A DNA stretch of 64,000 bases, taken from Rutstroemia sp. NJR-2017a BVV2. Taxonomy: Eukaryota > Ascomycota > Leotiomycetes > Helotiales > Rutstroemiaceae. Positions 10,382 to 22,144 of this stretch are shown here, piece by piece. The DNA is taken from NCBI GenBank assembly GCA_002946415.1, contig NJPS01000010.1, positions 1,178,001-1,242,000 of the forward strand, in the 5' to 3' direction. Positions within the stretch are counted from its first letter, which is position 1. Each line of letters starts with the position of its first letter. The position numbers and the translations under genes are program-made. The notes under the pieces were generated by a model. That model did no database searches. It was not told the DNA's origin and was given only the letters and a program-made list of their open reading frames with translations.

Positions 10382-11661
10382 CGTGTTCGTGAAGTAGTGA
10401 GTACGCCGCTCCCAGTATGGAAAAAACAGGCCGATGATGATAGCCAAAAGAATATATATTACATAAAAAGGACAATTGAGCCGTCAAAGATTACAACGTC
10501 TTAGATCTCCAACATGTCCGTTTGGCCTAAATGGTCCGCTATTGCACATTTTAAACCGGCCTGTTTCCTCTACGCTTGCGAGACTATTCTGGAACACCGC
10601 AAACGACAGTAACAAAGATGGATCTACCATAATTGCTAAGACATCTTACGTGATAGCCAGTATAGCGGCTGGAACATGTATGGAGAGCCCGAGAACGATG
10701 TGGAAAAACTTTCTCGAGGGAGTTCATTCGCAACGTTGGCTCAAAAGCGATCCCACTGACGTCTTGACTGTGCTATCCGAATAAGTCAATATCCGGGCGA
10801 AGGCTAGCTCCCGTGGGGGAACGGGAGCACCACATCTCAGAGGTGGAGTGGCCAAAAAGAAACCAAGGGGTAGTCAGCGGCAAACATCGGCATAAAGCCT
10901 TTTCCATCTCCGGGCTCACCACCATCGGAAGAAGATTTAGCAGACCAACCACACGACGTAAGATCGACTAAAACTAGACCTCACTGTCTGATTCCCGACT
11001 TGTATTGAACTTATCTAGCAGAATAGCGAGGTACGAGTGTCTTCTTAAGTTCTTAACCACCGATAACATGTCTGGACTCGGCAGGTCGCGCGATGGTAGT
11101 ACTATCGTGCAAAAGCATCTTGTAGGGATCGTGGACTTACGAATTAGGACCACTTAATGTACAGTGCGTTTGATTTATACTCTATTGTTTCATCTCTCAT
11201 TTGCTGGGCGAACAAACGCGTACCTACTTTTATCACATATCAGATCATTTTGGTCTTGCATCTAACTTCTTCATTATATCAAAAGTACTGTTGCCCGAGT
11301 TGAATATACTGTCAACATCGAGTCCTTGCCATCGTTACAATTCCAATCCTCGCAGACTATCGAAAGGAGAACACGTTGTGTGGCTTTATTACCGTCAGTC
11401 CATTGTTGGATTATCATTCCCTCAAGCACCTCTAAGACATCCACAACTCGTCTTTTATATCGCCTCATTGTTGTGCCGTTCCTCGTGGTCTAGCTTGTCA
11501 GAGCTTGATCACATTTTCCCCCTCTTGTTCTCCAATTTCTAAGACATTGGCGACCTTAACAATTACTTTGATAAAGTATATACACACTTTATTACTCGGA
11601 TCCTCAAGCTTGAAATTAAACACAAAAGGAAAAAAACGGGAGGCGAAAGAAGTCCGTCAAA
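10382..11661. promoter_or_regulatory. qutC: Divergent intergenic region, Gfo/Idh gene and qutC
   Basis: 1.28 kb lie between the two start codons. No open frame in it looks like protein. A weak match to the activator palindrome GGRTAARYRYTTATCC lies at 11043-11058 (TCTTAAGTTCTTAACC), with the right half mostly kept and the left GG lost. This is a candidate site only. Confidence 0.35.
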
Positions 11662-13004
11662 ATGATGTATAAATCAGCCATTGCTAGCATGTCTTTAGGG
11701 GTAAGTCGTTTGGTATAGCCCTTGGATATATCTGACTTTTACAGCGCTGTTTCGCCGGACATGGACTGCCTGCTAAATTCGAAGCTGCAAAGGACGCAGG
11801 TCTTGCGGGTATTGAAATGTGTAAGTTCTACCATTCTTACGTTGTTCGATTCTACAGATGTGTTGCCCTTGATGCTGTCGCGATAGCTCTTTAATTAAAC
11901 CCCGTTCATGTATCCCTGACTTCAAATATTTTTAAATATCACTGACACTTTCAACCCAAAGTTTATGAAGATCTTGTCGACCTAGCATCCACATTCCCAG
12001 ATTATCCTTCCGAGCGTTCGTATCTCCAAGCAGCTCGTGAAACCCATGCCCTATCCGAGCAATATGCCCTTCCCATAATAGCGCTCGGCCCCTTCTCCAA
12101 CTACGAAGGTCTCCGCGACCCCAGTGCCCGCAAAGAAAAACTCGAAGAACTCCACCTCTGGTTTTCCATCTGCCGCATCCTGGGCACCGACCTTATCCAA
12201 ATCCCCTCAACATTCGCTCCCAGCACTCAAAACACCGGTGACATGCCCACCATCATCCATGATCTCCAACAAATCGCAGATATCGGTGCCTCTTACGGCT
12301 TCCGTTTTGCTTTTGAAGCTCTCTGCTTCGGTACACATATTGACACATGGTCCGCATCATGGTCCGTCGTGAAGGGCGTTGATCGTGAGAACTTCGGGCT
12401 ATGTCTTGACACATTCAATATCGCAGGTCGGGAGTACGCCGACCCTGCATCCCCTACCGGCAAAACGCCCAATGCCGATATATTATTTAAAGAATCTCTC
12501 GCTCGCATGGTCGAAGAGCTCGATCCGAAAAAAATCTTCTACATACAGATCGTCGACGCCGAAAGGCTTGCTGCTCCTTTAGACGAGAAACATGAATTCC
12601 ACGTCGAGGGCCAAAGACCAAGAATGAGCTGGAGCAGAAACTGCAGGTTGTTTTTGGGAGAGCAGGATAGAGGTGGGTATTTACCTGTGATGGATGTCGT
12701 GAAAGCCATTTGCGAAGGTTTGGGTTATACGGGATGGGTCTCGATGGAGTTATTTAACAAAACGTTGTTGGATCGAAGTGAGAGTGTTCCAGAAGTACAT
12801 GCGGATAGAGCGATGAAGTCGTGGCGATACGTGTGCAGTGAGATGGGCTGGAGGCAAGAGAAAGGGCTTGGACAAGCCCAAAAACAAACCCAGGAACAGG
12901 CACAGATTGTTGAGAAGAAGCCAGTGGAGATGATCGATTCTGAGAAACAAGCTGAAAGCAACTCTTTCAATGCCGTTGAGGTCGAAGTCTTCGCCCGATT
13001 GTGA
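11662..13004 (+). CDS. qutC: 3-dehydroshikimate dehydratase (quinate pathway)
   Basis: Three exons, 11662-11700, 11745-11820 and 11962-13004, give 385 residues; the second intron is long (141 nt). The enzyme converts 3-dehydroshikimate to protocatechuate, feeding the beta-ketoadipate pathway. The N-terminus MYKSAIASMSLGRCFAGHGL and the TIM-barrel motifs ALGPFSNYEGLRDP, FAFEALCFGTHIDTW, FGLCLDTFNIAGREYADP, FYIQIVDAERL and GYTGWVSMELFN match the fungal QutC/QA-4 family. The Glu, Asp, Gln and Glu in the last four are the expected metal ligands. The last 50 residues are a Gln/Lys-rich tail (QAQKQTQEQAQ) not needed for the barrel. The gene is convergent with qutA. Induction by quinate through QutA is expected from the family. 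Confidence 0.95.
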
Positions 13005-13279
13005 ATCGTGGGTGGGACATAGAATTGGTTGGTCTGAGTCCTGTGTAGTATTGGCGTTGGGGATATTTTCATGTAAATGTAACATAGCGTCATAGAGAGA
13101 TACCATAGTTGCTTGTTTACTCTGTATATAAATGTCATGAATAAAAACTTGCGCTTATAAATGTGTAGCTTGAGTACCAAACAGCGACCACCGTCATGAG
13201 AATGGATCGAATGATATATCTTCTGCGTATGTTCAATTGAATACTCCATTCAGCTTCATCGTTTATGAATAAATCATCG

Positions 13280-16201
13280 TCATCCATTTCCACTGTTCTT
13301 CCGCTGCTCTTTATGCGTACTTAATGCTTGCAATATCTGCCCTGCTTCAATACCTTCATCACCTCCATAATCCATCCCCCCACCTAACACTGACTCACTG
13401 GCCATCGGCAATCCAGCATTTCCGAATCCTTGGGCGGCGAATAGACTCGACGATTCGGCATTAGAACTTGCTAGTAATTGCTGGAATACGGTATTGTTGG
13501 AGTATAATGGATCTGGCTCCCGACAAAATGCATAAAAATCCTGGTTCCGTTTTTCAGGGTCTTCGAAGCCTAAATTCACTAAACTTTGATCCATACTATT
13601 CGTCCTGCAGAGGTGTTAGCAAGAGCGTCCATTGTATAATACGTGAACATGAAATGAAGCCTACCATTCCATAGCATCCATGACGGCGAAATCATTGAAT
13701 ATTGAGTCGCCGTCTGTTTCAATGCCAGGAGGAACCGCGCGTTGCACTTGAGGTGACTGTAAGGCTTGGCCCAGGGCCAAAGGAAGTTGATTAGTGCTAC
13801 GGTTTTGGTTTTGCTGACTGAGGGTCCATGGGGTTAGGTTCGAAGGATTTGCCAAATTGAAAACGGACTGGGGACTCTCTGGAATAGTTGCGGAGAAATT
13901 GTCAGCTCCAGGTGCGTTGAAAGACTGATTCGAGTATGATGTTGGCGGTACTAGGTTCTTGGTATACTGGAGTGTATTTCTATTAGGACGTGCCACGTCT
14001 ATGCTATTCATTGATTGGGACCTGAAGACTTGTGGGCTGTAGGGCTGGCTCATTTCGTAGCTCGTCGCACTATTGGGCGTCTTAGCAGATTGTGGTGTTT
14101 CTGCAGTTGGAATAATCCCGTTGATGAGATCGAAGGCAACTTGGCTCTCGCGCCGATTCTTCCAGTGCTGAGCATTCTCACTAGCGGTCTTGAAATGCTC
14201 GAAGACAGGCCATGCTGGCTCCATTGAAGAAACGCACGTATCCAAACTGTACTTCCAGTCATCGAGAACAATGTGCGTGTTTTCTATACTCCGTCGCACA
14301 GCATGCACCACATCATAAGCTGTTTTGGTAAAGTACTCAAGGGTGGGCGGAATAATCAGAAGTCCAAAGCTATACGAATGGCGTTTGAGGAGATGAACGA
14401 TTTGACGGGCTGATCTTGTGCAAGGTTCCAGATCGGGGCTTTCTTTCCTTTTTCCATGTGAAAGCAATTGGCATGCCGCAAATGTTGTAAAATAGGCAAT
14501 ATGAAGATGATAATGGTGGGGAAGAAGTGAGGATGCTTGCTCACTATTCATTGCCGATGAATCTAAGTATAGTGGTTGAGACTGTGCCCTGCTCCAAGCA
14601 TGTAATCTATCCAACAGTCCTGTGCTGAATTGCACAGTTTTGGTGCTTTCAGATGCACAACTAGCATCATTCAGAATTTGTAGGACCTGTATCAACCGAT
14701 TAAAAGTGCTCAGAATAGATGCAGGCACCCGAGGATTTCCTGTAGTGCTTCTTCGGACTAATAGACAATCTGTCCAGGGATCCCACTCTTCTAAACCGTC
14801 CTCTATCAGTGTTCCAACACAATCTAGATCATTAGTTCTTAGATGTGGTCGCCTTTTAAGACGTGCAGCAACTATGGTGTCGAGAACAAAGCACCCTAAG
14901 AAAACATGTTTATTTCTGGAATTCTGCTTTGTGGAAGTCGTGTCATCAGGAAATGGCGTGTCTAGTCCCAGCTCAATGGCTACCCTCACAGCGGTGCCAA
15001 TCAGAATCCAGGCTCGATTGAAATGGCCCAGGCCGAGGTTAGCCAAAGTCAAAATAAGAAGAGCTTGTACGTGGCCAAGATCGAAAGCCTCCTCTTCGTT
15101 TGGAATTAGGGCTCTCGCGTGTGTATACATCCGTTCAGCCGTCCAAACGGCTTGTGATACGGGTCCTTGGGCATGGGGAATATTGTTTATTGCCCTATGT
15201 TGAAATTTGGCGTATGCTATTGCCGCCCACAACAATGCATGATTACCACTGTGGCCCGCCATTTCATCATTGCGAACTTGAGCATAATGATATGAAATTC
15301 GGAGTAGATCGCCTTTCTCTACAATCGGAAGCCAGCAGTGAGTATAAGAGAAATAAACATCAAGCAGATGCCAAGCCTCGGAGGGCAGTTCTGGCAAAGG
15401 AGGCCTGATATTTGTATCCTTTGCGTTTGGTATATATGCAGGACTCAATATGGACCCATAATGTGACTTTAGAGTCTGTTCAGAATTCGAAAGGTTCGGA
15501 ACTGAGCCGCCAAATGCTGATGCTCCTCCTACCTCTCCCGGAATTCGAAAATCTAGCTTCCGATCGGACCAGTCAACCATCTGAGATTGACTGTCATGTT
15601 CAAAATTGGAAGCAGGCGAGTCTGACGGTGGGCCGTTAGAGCCGGGTCTCTTTCCGAGTTGAGCATCAGAATCGAGTCGTTTTCGTTTGCCCGCATCACT
15701 GTTAGGACCAGGCTCCAAGATCGGCAACAATCGTTCAAGCTCTTTGGCCAATTGAGATTTTCTCCACACCTCAGCAAGGCTGTCTGGTTGGCCATCTTCA
15801 TTCCTCCAAACATTGATAAGTGTTTCGTTACTCTCATCCCCAGTGAATATGGAAAGAATTTCATTTTCCACGCCGTCAACCTCTCGGATGGTAAGCCCCC
15901 AGAGCTTTTCAATGCCTCGAACATAGCCCTCTGGTAATCCGCGCTTCTTTACGTTCGCATCGTAAGAACAAGTCCGCCCGTGCGTTAAACACGTCGAACA
16001 TGTAGGTCGTTTCCCGTCACATTTATCTTTACGACTTCTACATTTGTCGCAGGCCTGTGAGACCCTTTTTCGGGTTCCCTGAGTCTGTTTTGTATTCTTC
16101 GCACTCGTGCTTCCGTCGCCCTTAGTCTCTGTCTTCTTCGAGTTCGAGGAAGCCGCACCGGGTTCGGCCTTCGAAATTTGTGTCAAGTCTGCTTGCTCCA
16201 T
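13280..16201 (-). CDS. qutA: Quinate pathway activator, Zn2Cys6 transcription factor
   Basis: Two exons, 16201-13665 and 13604-13280, encode 953 residues. The 60-nt intron removes a TAG directly after EW and adds about 108 residues. ATG 16201 was chosen; further upstream only a TTG start is available. The DNA-binding domain is at residues 51-78, with Cys 51, 54, 61, 68, 71 and 78 (CX2CX6CX6CX2CX6C), followed by KKRGLPEGYVRGIEKLWGL, a stretch specific to QutA/QA-1F-type activators. A fungal transcription factor middle domain lies around residues 280-560 (LPSEAWHLLDVYFSYTHCWL). The C-terminus is rich in Gln, Asn and Ser. It should switch on the cluster with quinate present and be held off by QutR. 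It is divergent from qutR. Confidence 0.94.
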
Positions 16202-16952
16202 CACCAGCAACAGTCGTGGGCAAGGGTCGATGCCCGCTCGTACCAGCGAATGGCGCGCATGCGAAGATACGAGACGTGGATTTGTTTCGCCTGCGTAAAG
16301 TAGAACCTATTCTAAACCATCTTCATGGGATCGCAGTTTTTTGCACGTTGCAGAAGTTGTCCTAGGAAATCGTACCGGAAGCGTTGTAGATTGTAATATC
16401 GGAGCATCAGTATTCTAAATCGAGCGCTGAGTTGTCCGGAAGTGATCCATTGTGTCTGCTCGGTCGTGATATCTTCACTGAAAGGGTTGATTGGTGTTGG
16501 CTTTCCATGCCAAACTCGACATCAATTCAACTCAAACCGCATCTTTCCCCATACCCCACAAACATCGTAGCTTGGAGGTCGGAGGTACCGGTTAAGTACT
16601 TTTCCGTGAAGCTTATTAATCAACATAGCGGACTTCTTCATTGGCTCGCTCAACATGCCGGCACTTCGCTCATGGTACAGATTGACTTTCAACCTTTCGA
16701 ATGAATGGGAAATAGTGTAAAGCGACGCCTCAATCTAGAATTCCATATTTTGCTGTTTTTGTTACAACCAGGAGATGTGAGCAACTCGCAGGCGGTACGG
16801 ACCATATTCATATCATCGAAAGCGTGCTTGTTAATTGTAAATAACGAAGAACACTCCCCAGAAACCTTTCGAGCAGTCGAGGACCCTCCATTTCATGGGC
16901 TGAACCGTCACGTGCGTATGAACTTCATCCCGGCCAAATCTTGGAATGTGAG
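16202..16952. promoter_or_regulatory. Divergent promoter region between qutA and qutR
   Basis: 751 bp separate the two start codons. It contains a palindrome close to the QutA/QA-1F site at 16590-16605. Short frames at 16432-16962 were judged non-coding, although an upstream qutR exon cannot be excluded. Confidence 0.55.
16590..16605. promoter_or_regulatory. Candidate QutA/QA-1F binding site
   Basis: GGTTAAGTACTTTTCC matches the published QA-1F consensus GGRTAARYRYTTATCC at 14 of 16 positions, counting degenerate positions. The mismatches are position 3 and position 13. It lies between the divergent activator and repressor genes, where auto-regulation would place it. Confidence 0.5.
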
Positions 16953-19437
16953 ATGTCTTTGACGACGCAGATTGAGCATCGAAGGATGGAGAAGACGGTA
17001 TTGCTGGATCCAAAGCTACAGGTTAAAGGCAGGATATTTGATCCTGATGCTTCCATTATCTTAGTTGGAACCCGAGGATGCGGGAAACGGAGTCTTGGTT
17101 TTATTGGTGCCACACATCTCGGTCGACGTCTGATCACGGAGGATCATTATTTCCAGGAAGTGACTGGCGTTTCTCGAGCTGTTTATGTCCAGCAACATGG
17201 CGCTCAAGAATTCTACAAACGAAATATCGATGTTGCAAGACAGATGTTGTATGCAAATAGGACAGGATGCATAATCGAATGTGGAATGGGCAGTCTCGCC
17301 ACAGAAGTTCAAAGGACCCTTCGAGAATATACGAAAACAAACCCCGTGATATACATCACTCGCAACAGCCAGAGAATTCGAGATATGTTAAACATTGGAG
17401 GTGCCGAAGCCACACGACTTGAAAATGCGGACGCTGCTCATCGGCTCTGTTCCAACTACGAGTATTACAACCTGCACGATAGAAGTTGTGATGGTATGAC
17501 AAGTCCCAAGGATCAAGGACTCCCGAATGTGTCATCAAAGCTAAAACATGCTAAGGAGGACTTCTCGGCCTTCCTTGACTTCATCACTGGACAAGGAGTT
17601 ATACGTAATAGTCTTGAAAGCCCATTTTCGATCGCTGCTCTTCCTCCAGAATGCAGGCTCTACACTTACGCGCTTTCAATTCGGATGTCTTCTATTCCTG
17701 ACCTTGACCTTGAACAATTGGAATCTGGAGCAGATGCTGTTCAAATCAAGGTTGATACGCTTTCGTCCCCCGATATTCAGAGAAATCTGGCGAAACAAGT
17801 AGCGACAGTCAGGAGAGAGCTTGGGGTACCTGTCATTCTCCATGCTGAGGAGTATGCATTCTCAGGCATGCAGTTAACCATATCTCAGAAGGAGGACATT
17901 TACTTTGGTTTACTTGAGCATGGACTTCGCCTCGGCGTGGAGTACATCGTCATTGATCTGAATTATTCTTCTGATCGTGTTATGCAGCTTGTTCAATCTG
18001 CTGGAAGAACAAAGGTCATTGGCCATTATCTACATAGATCCGAAAATTCCTGGGGCTGGGACGATGAATCCAGAATGATACAATACAGACGAGCAAAATC
18101 CATTGGCTGCGACATCGTTCGATTCGTGAGGGCTACCTCAAAAGAAAGCGATAATGAAACAGTTCGAGGATTCTTGAGAAAGATCGATTCAATTCCGGGA
18201 CACCTTCCCGTGATTGCCTACAATATTGGAGAACATGGCAGGACTTCCCTGATTGAAAATCGGATATTCACTCCAGTGACGCATCCAATCATGAACTCAA
18301 CTGTTAGTAAAAGCCAAATCAGACAATTTCTCACGACTGCAGCGGAGGCTCGGCAATCACTTTATCAAAAGTCGATCCTGGACCCTCTACATTTCTACCA
18401 TCTCGGTGCCAGTGTATCATACAGCCTGTCTCCTGCTATGCACAATACTGCCTACAGTGTCTGTGGAATGAGCAATGATTTTCAGTCTTTACAAGTTCGT
18501 TCAGTCGAAGAGATTCACTCAATCTGTCAAACGCCCGACTTTGGTGGAGCGGCAATTACACAACCATTCAAGGTGCAAATAATGTCAAGGATAGTGGCCA
18601 AAAGCTACCACGCGAAAGCTATCGGTGCGGTCAATACACTTCTACCACTCAGGGCACCATCGGATAACACCCCCCTGGATGGTACTACACAAGCACTTCT
18701 TCACCAAGCGAATCGTCGAGGAAAGACAGGTCCCGTCTGCGCTTACTATGGTGACAACACGGATTTTATCGGTATAATGACATGTCTCAGACGTAACATT
18801 TCTCCTCGAAATGTTGTTCAGCCTTCGAAGACTACAGGACTTGTTATTGGCGCTGGTGGTATGGCGCGGGCGGCAATATATGCCATGATACGACTTGGGT
18901 GCCGCAATATATTCATTTTCAATCGTACATATGAAAATGCGAGAAATGTCGCTGATCACTTTAACTCGTGGACAAAAACCTTGAGCAATAATGGGGATAT
19001 TGTTCATGTGATACGAAATGCACAAGAAGAATGGCCAGCTTCATATAGACCGCCTACCATGATCGTCTCTTGTGTGCCAGTAAGAAGTCTGAACGGTGGA
19101 CCACCAGCAAACTTCACAGTACCTGTGCAATGGTTGGGAAGCACTACCGGTGGAGTAGTTGTAGAGGTATATGTTATTACCAAACCGTACCTGTCATCAA
19201 ATACTAACATTGTGTCTCTAGTTATCATACAAGCCACCTCTTCAAACTCCTCTCCTTAACCAAATTCGCCGCTTCAGAGAGGAAACCAAAAGGGCTTGGG
19301 TTGTGGTAGACGGGTTGGAAGTCTTGCCTGAGCAGGCAATAGCCCAATTTGAGCTTATGACTGGCATAAAAGCTCCCAAGCGACGAATGAGGATGGAGGT
19401 GTATCAGAATTATCACAAGTATGAAGAATCGAGTTAG
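16953..19437 (+). CDS. qutR: Quinate pathway repressor, AROM C-terminal-derived pseudo-enzyme
   Basis: Two exons, 16953-19166 and 19222-19437 (55-nt intron), give 809 residues. Start ATG 16953; the frame extends 12 nt upstream only with TTG. It has three AROM-like domains: shikimate-kinase-like (P-loop [10 protein letters not shown] at residues 38-47, with Arg after the Lys), type I dehydroquinase-like (residues about 230-470) and shikimate-dehydrogenase-like (from about 482, [38 protein letters not shown]). In the dehydroquinase part the Lys expected in DIVK is Arg390 and the catalytic His position in VIGHYLHR appears to be Leu. This fits a repressor rather than enzymes. QutR/QA-1S proteins bind and silence the activator without quinate. 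Known members are about 100 residues longer at the N-terminus, so a missed exon is possible. Confidence 0.92.
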
Positions 19438-20173
19438 GGACACCGCATTGAGGGTCATCGAGGGACATTGGTGTTTGGAGTTAAGGGACAATGAGCGAGG
19501 CATAGGCATTTCTACGGACTATTAGATTTCACAGGGGCTATTATTATTATTGCAGTCGAAGAATACGAACGAATGAAGACATGTAATTGATGGATCACTA
19601 CTCTTTTTTCCCATTGATCTGGTCCAAGTTTCATTCCCATCTGCTCGAGTTATAATTTCGTTCCTACACCATGCACCTACCATTCTAGCAGTCGACAAAC
19701 AGCAACACGCAAGGCAGTACAGGCTCGCAAGACGCAGCAAAATATCAACATATTCTTTCAAGAAGCTGAATAAATACTTCAAGTCACCAAAAGATCTGCG
19801 CAGCGAGATCTACAGTACAGCAACCCTTATCTAAACCACCCACTCACTAACTTACATTATCGGCACAATGTTTTCCCCCCGCCCCTTCATTTCAGGCTTC
19901 ACCCCACCAAAACGCCCCCGCCTACGCCGCTTTCGACCGCCTACAATCGGCACCCTAAATCCTTCTCGATAACCCCACTATACTACAGTACGCTACTAAT
20001 ATCAATCTCAGAAGTTGTTTCACATCGCAACAAGACTTCACACTCTCATTACTGACTGCCAAGCTATACTTTCCCACTCCATACCCAGAGACTTCAAGGC
20101 AACTCACCACCTAAGCTGTTCAGCGGCGTCTCGTCCCTCCTACTCTCTCAATTTCCCCGACCTCTCTCCCAAA
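19438..20173. other. Intergenic region between qutR and qutG
   Basis: This is non-coding sequence with the 3' end of qutR and the C/T-rich promoter and leader of qutG. No clear activator site was found. Confidence 0.45.
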
Positions 20174-21885
20174 ATGGCGTCCCCACCACTCTCGGAGTCT
20201 GACCTCCAATCCCTCTACGCATTTGCTGTCGATCTCTCTCATAGAGCAGGTAAAATCCTTATGGATGGCGTAGAAGCGCGGTGCTCCGGTGAAGCGCCTG
20301 CGTTGCATGAGGCGGAAAAACTCAATGCTGTGGATATTGTTACGCAGACGGATCTAGGTTTGTTTAGTTTGCCTTTTTTTATTTCGGTGAATAGGAGGCG
20401 ACAGTTGTTCAAGCTTTGGGTAGCAGGGAGATAGGAGGATAGGATCGGTTTGCGTGGAGATATAGAATGAGATGGAAATGGATAGAGGAGTGAATGGACG
20501 AGGAGGTTCGGGTTGCAGATGGATATGAGGAGATAGCTAATCACGTGTATTTCACACCACTAGATGTCGAAGCATTCGTCAAACACGAGATTCTAACTCA
20601 CTACCCGGACCATACGTAAGCTTCCCGTCCCCTTTCCACTTGTATTCCCTTATCACCTTTGCCCCCTTTCTTTCCCTCCAATCCATGAACTAACCTCCAC
20701 CCACAGCTTCATAGGCGAAGAGACCTACTCCTCCGGCACCTCCAAACAGTACCTCGTGACCTCCTCCCCCACCTGGATCGTCGACCCCCTCGACGGCACC
20801 GTAAACTACACTCATCTCTTCCCCATGTTCTGCATCTCCATCGCATTTTGTCTGGACGGCGTCCCCGTTGTTGGGGTCATCTATGCGCCGATTCTCGACG
20901 TGACGTATTCTGCGCTTAAGGGGCATGGCGCGTGGGAGAATGATGATGTTCTGATGCAAGGGCAAGGAGGAGGGAGTGCATCTGGGGGAAAGAAAAAGAG
21001 GAAGTTGCCGTATGTGAAGGGAAGGCCGTTGGGAAAGGAAGCTCCCAAGGGGTGTACGTTTAGTTGTGAGTGGGGGAAGGATAGAAGGGATCCGGCGAAG
21101 GGGGAGGGGAATTTGGGGAGGAAGGTGGAGAGTTTTGTGAATTTGGCGACGGAGTTGGGGGGAAGAGGTGGGAAGGGAGGGATGGTTCATGGGGTGAGGA
21201 GTTTAGGGAGGTGAGGTTGCTCTTTTTTTTTTTGGGCTCTTGTCGAGTTTGATCGACGAAACATTTGAGTTACGGGGTTGCTGTTCGAGCGTCTTGAAGG
21301 AGAAATACAGAGGTTGTGTTATTTTGAGTGATAGAGTGCTAACAGAACATATCGAAATAGCGCAACGATGGATCTTGCCTACGTATCAACTGGAGCATTC
21401 GATATCTGGTGGGAAGGTGGATGTTGGGAATGGTTAGTTACAAGTCCAAATCTCTCTTCAACCATTTCCTGTCCCCCATTCATTCTCTTCTGTCCTCTCA
21501 ACCTCCTCTTCTGTATCACTACCCACTAACCGCATAAAACAGGGACGTAGCAGCCGGAATCTGTATTCTCCGCGAAGCAGGCGGTCTCATCACCTCCGCT
21601 AACCCACCCGCGAATCCCGACACCGACCCCATTGAAGAAGTAAAATTAGGTAGTCGTTTGTACTTGGCTATTCGGTATGTTAATATATCCATCTACCTTT
21701 CCGGCACGCTTTTTGCACATGAGAGATCGAGAACTTTCTGTGTAAGATTTGATTCGCTGATACGCATGTGATATAGACCAGCGGGCGACACACCCGAGGA
21801 GACAGCGAGACAGCAACAGGAGAGAGTGGTTCGAGAGGTGTGGAGGAGAGTTGAGAAGCTGGATTATACCAGGCCGGGGGTATGA
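20174..21885 (+). CDS. qutG: Inositol-monophosphatase-like protein of the quinate cluster
   Basis: Six exons (20174-20357, 20564-20615, 20707-21210, 21361-21432, 21543-21674, 21777-21885) give 350 residues; introns 1 and 3 are long (206 and 150 nt). Metal-binding motifs of the IMPase superfamily are all present: VTQTDLD-VEAFV, FIGEET, WIVDPLDGTVNYTH (DPxDGT) and the late WEGGCWEWDVAAG. The phosphatase chemistry is therefore probably intact. qutG/qa-x homologues sit in quinate clusters of Aspergillus and Neurospora, but their in vivo role is unknown, since the pathway has no obvious phosphate ester. A Gly/Lys-rich loop (GGGSASGGKKKRK) interrupts the fold near residue 145. The gene is convergent with qutB. 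Confidence 0.92.
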
Positions 21886-22144
21886 AGATACGAAGGCTGT
21901 GTCTTGACTCTCGTCTGCGGTTTTCTTTTGAAGTGCGGTAGATTGTGGATGATATATATATGTACAAAGTGCTGTAGAAATCTTACTATTAGACATGCTT
22001 TCTAACTATCTCTAGTACCCGAATTTTGCGTGTTCCTAATAAATGCATGAAGAAACTGTTCATGCCTCATAACCCTAAACCAATCTATATTCTAAATCTA
22101 TGCAGATGCGATTCCGCAACCTTTTTTTCCATTTTCAACCCCTA

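Noticed and set aside
11201..11542. 113-codon frame in the qutC promoter region
   Set aside because: No motifs and composition unlike neighbouring genes; better explained as upstream non-coding DNA.
14622..15203. 193-codon plus-strand frame
   Set aside because: Lies antisense inside the qutA middle domain and has no protein-like features.
16941..16952. Four extra codons before qutR ATG
   Set aside because: The first codon is TTG; the first ATG in frame is 16953.
16705..16962. Frame of 85 codons before qutR as an extra N-terminal exon
   Set aside because: No convincing donor-acceptor pair joins it in frame and it has no AROM-like sequence, although QutR relatives are longer.
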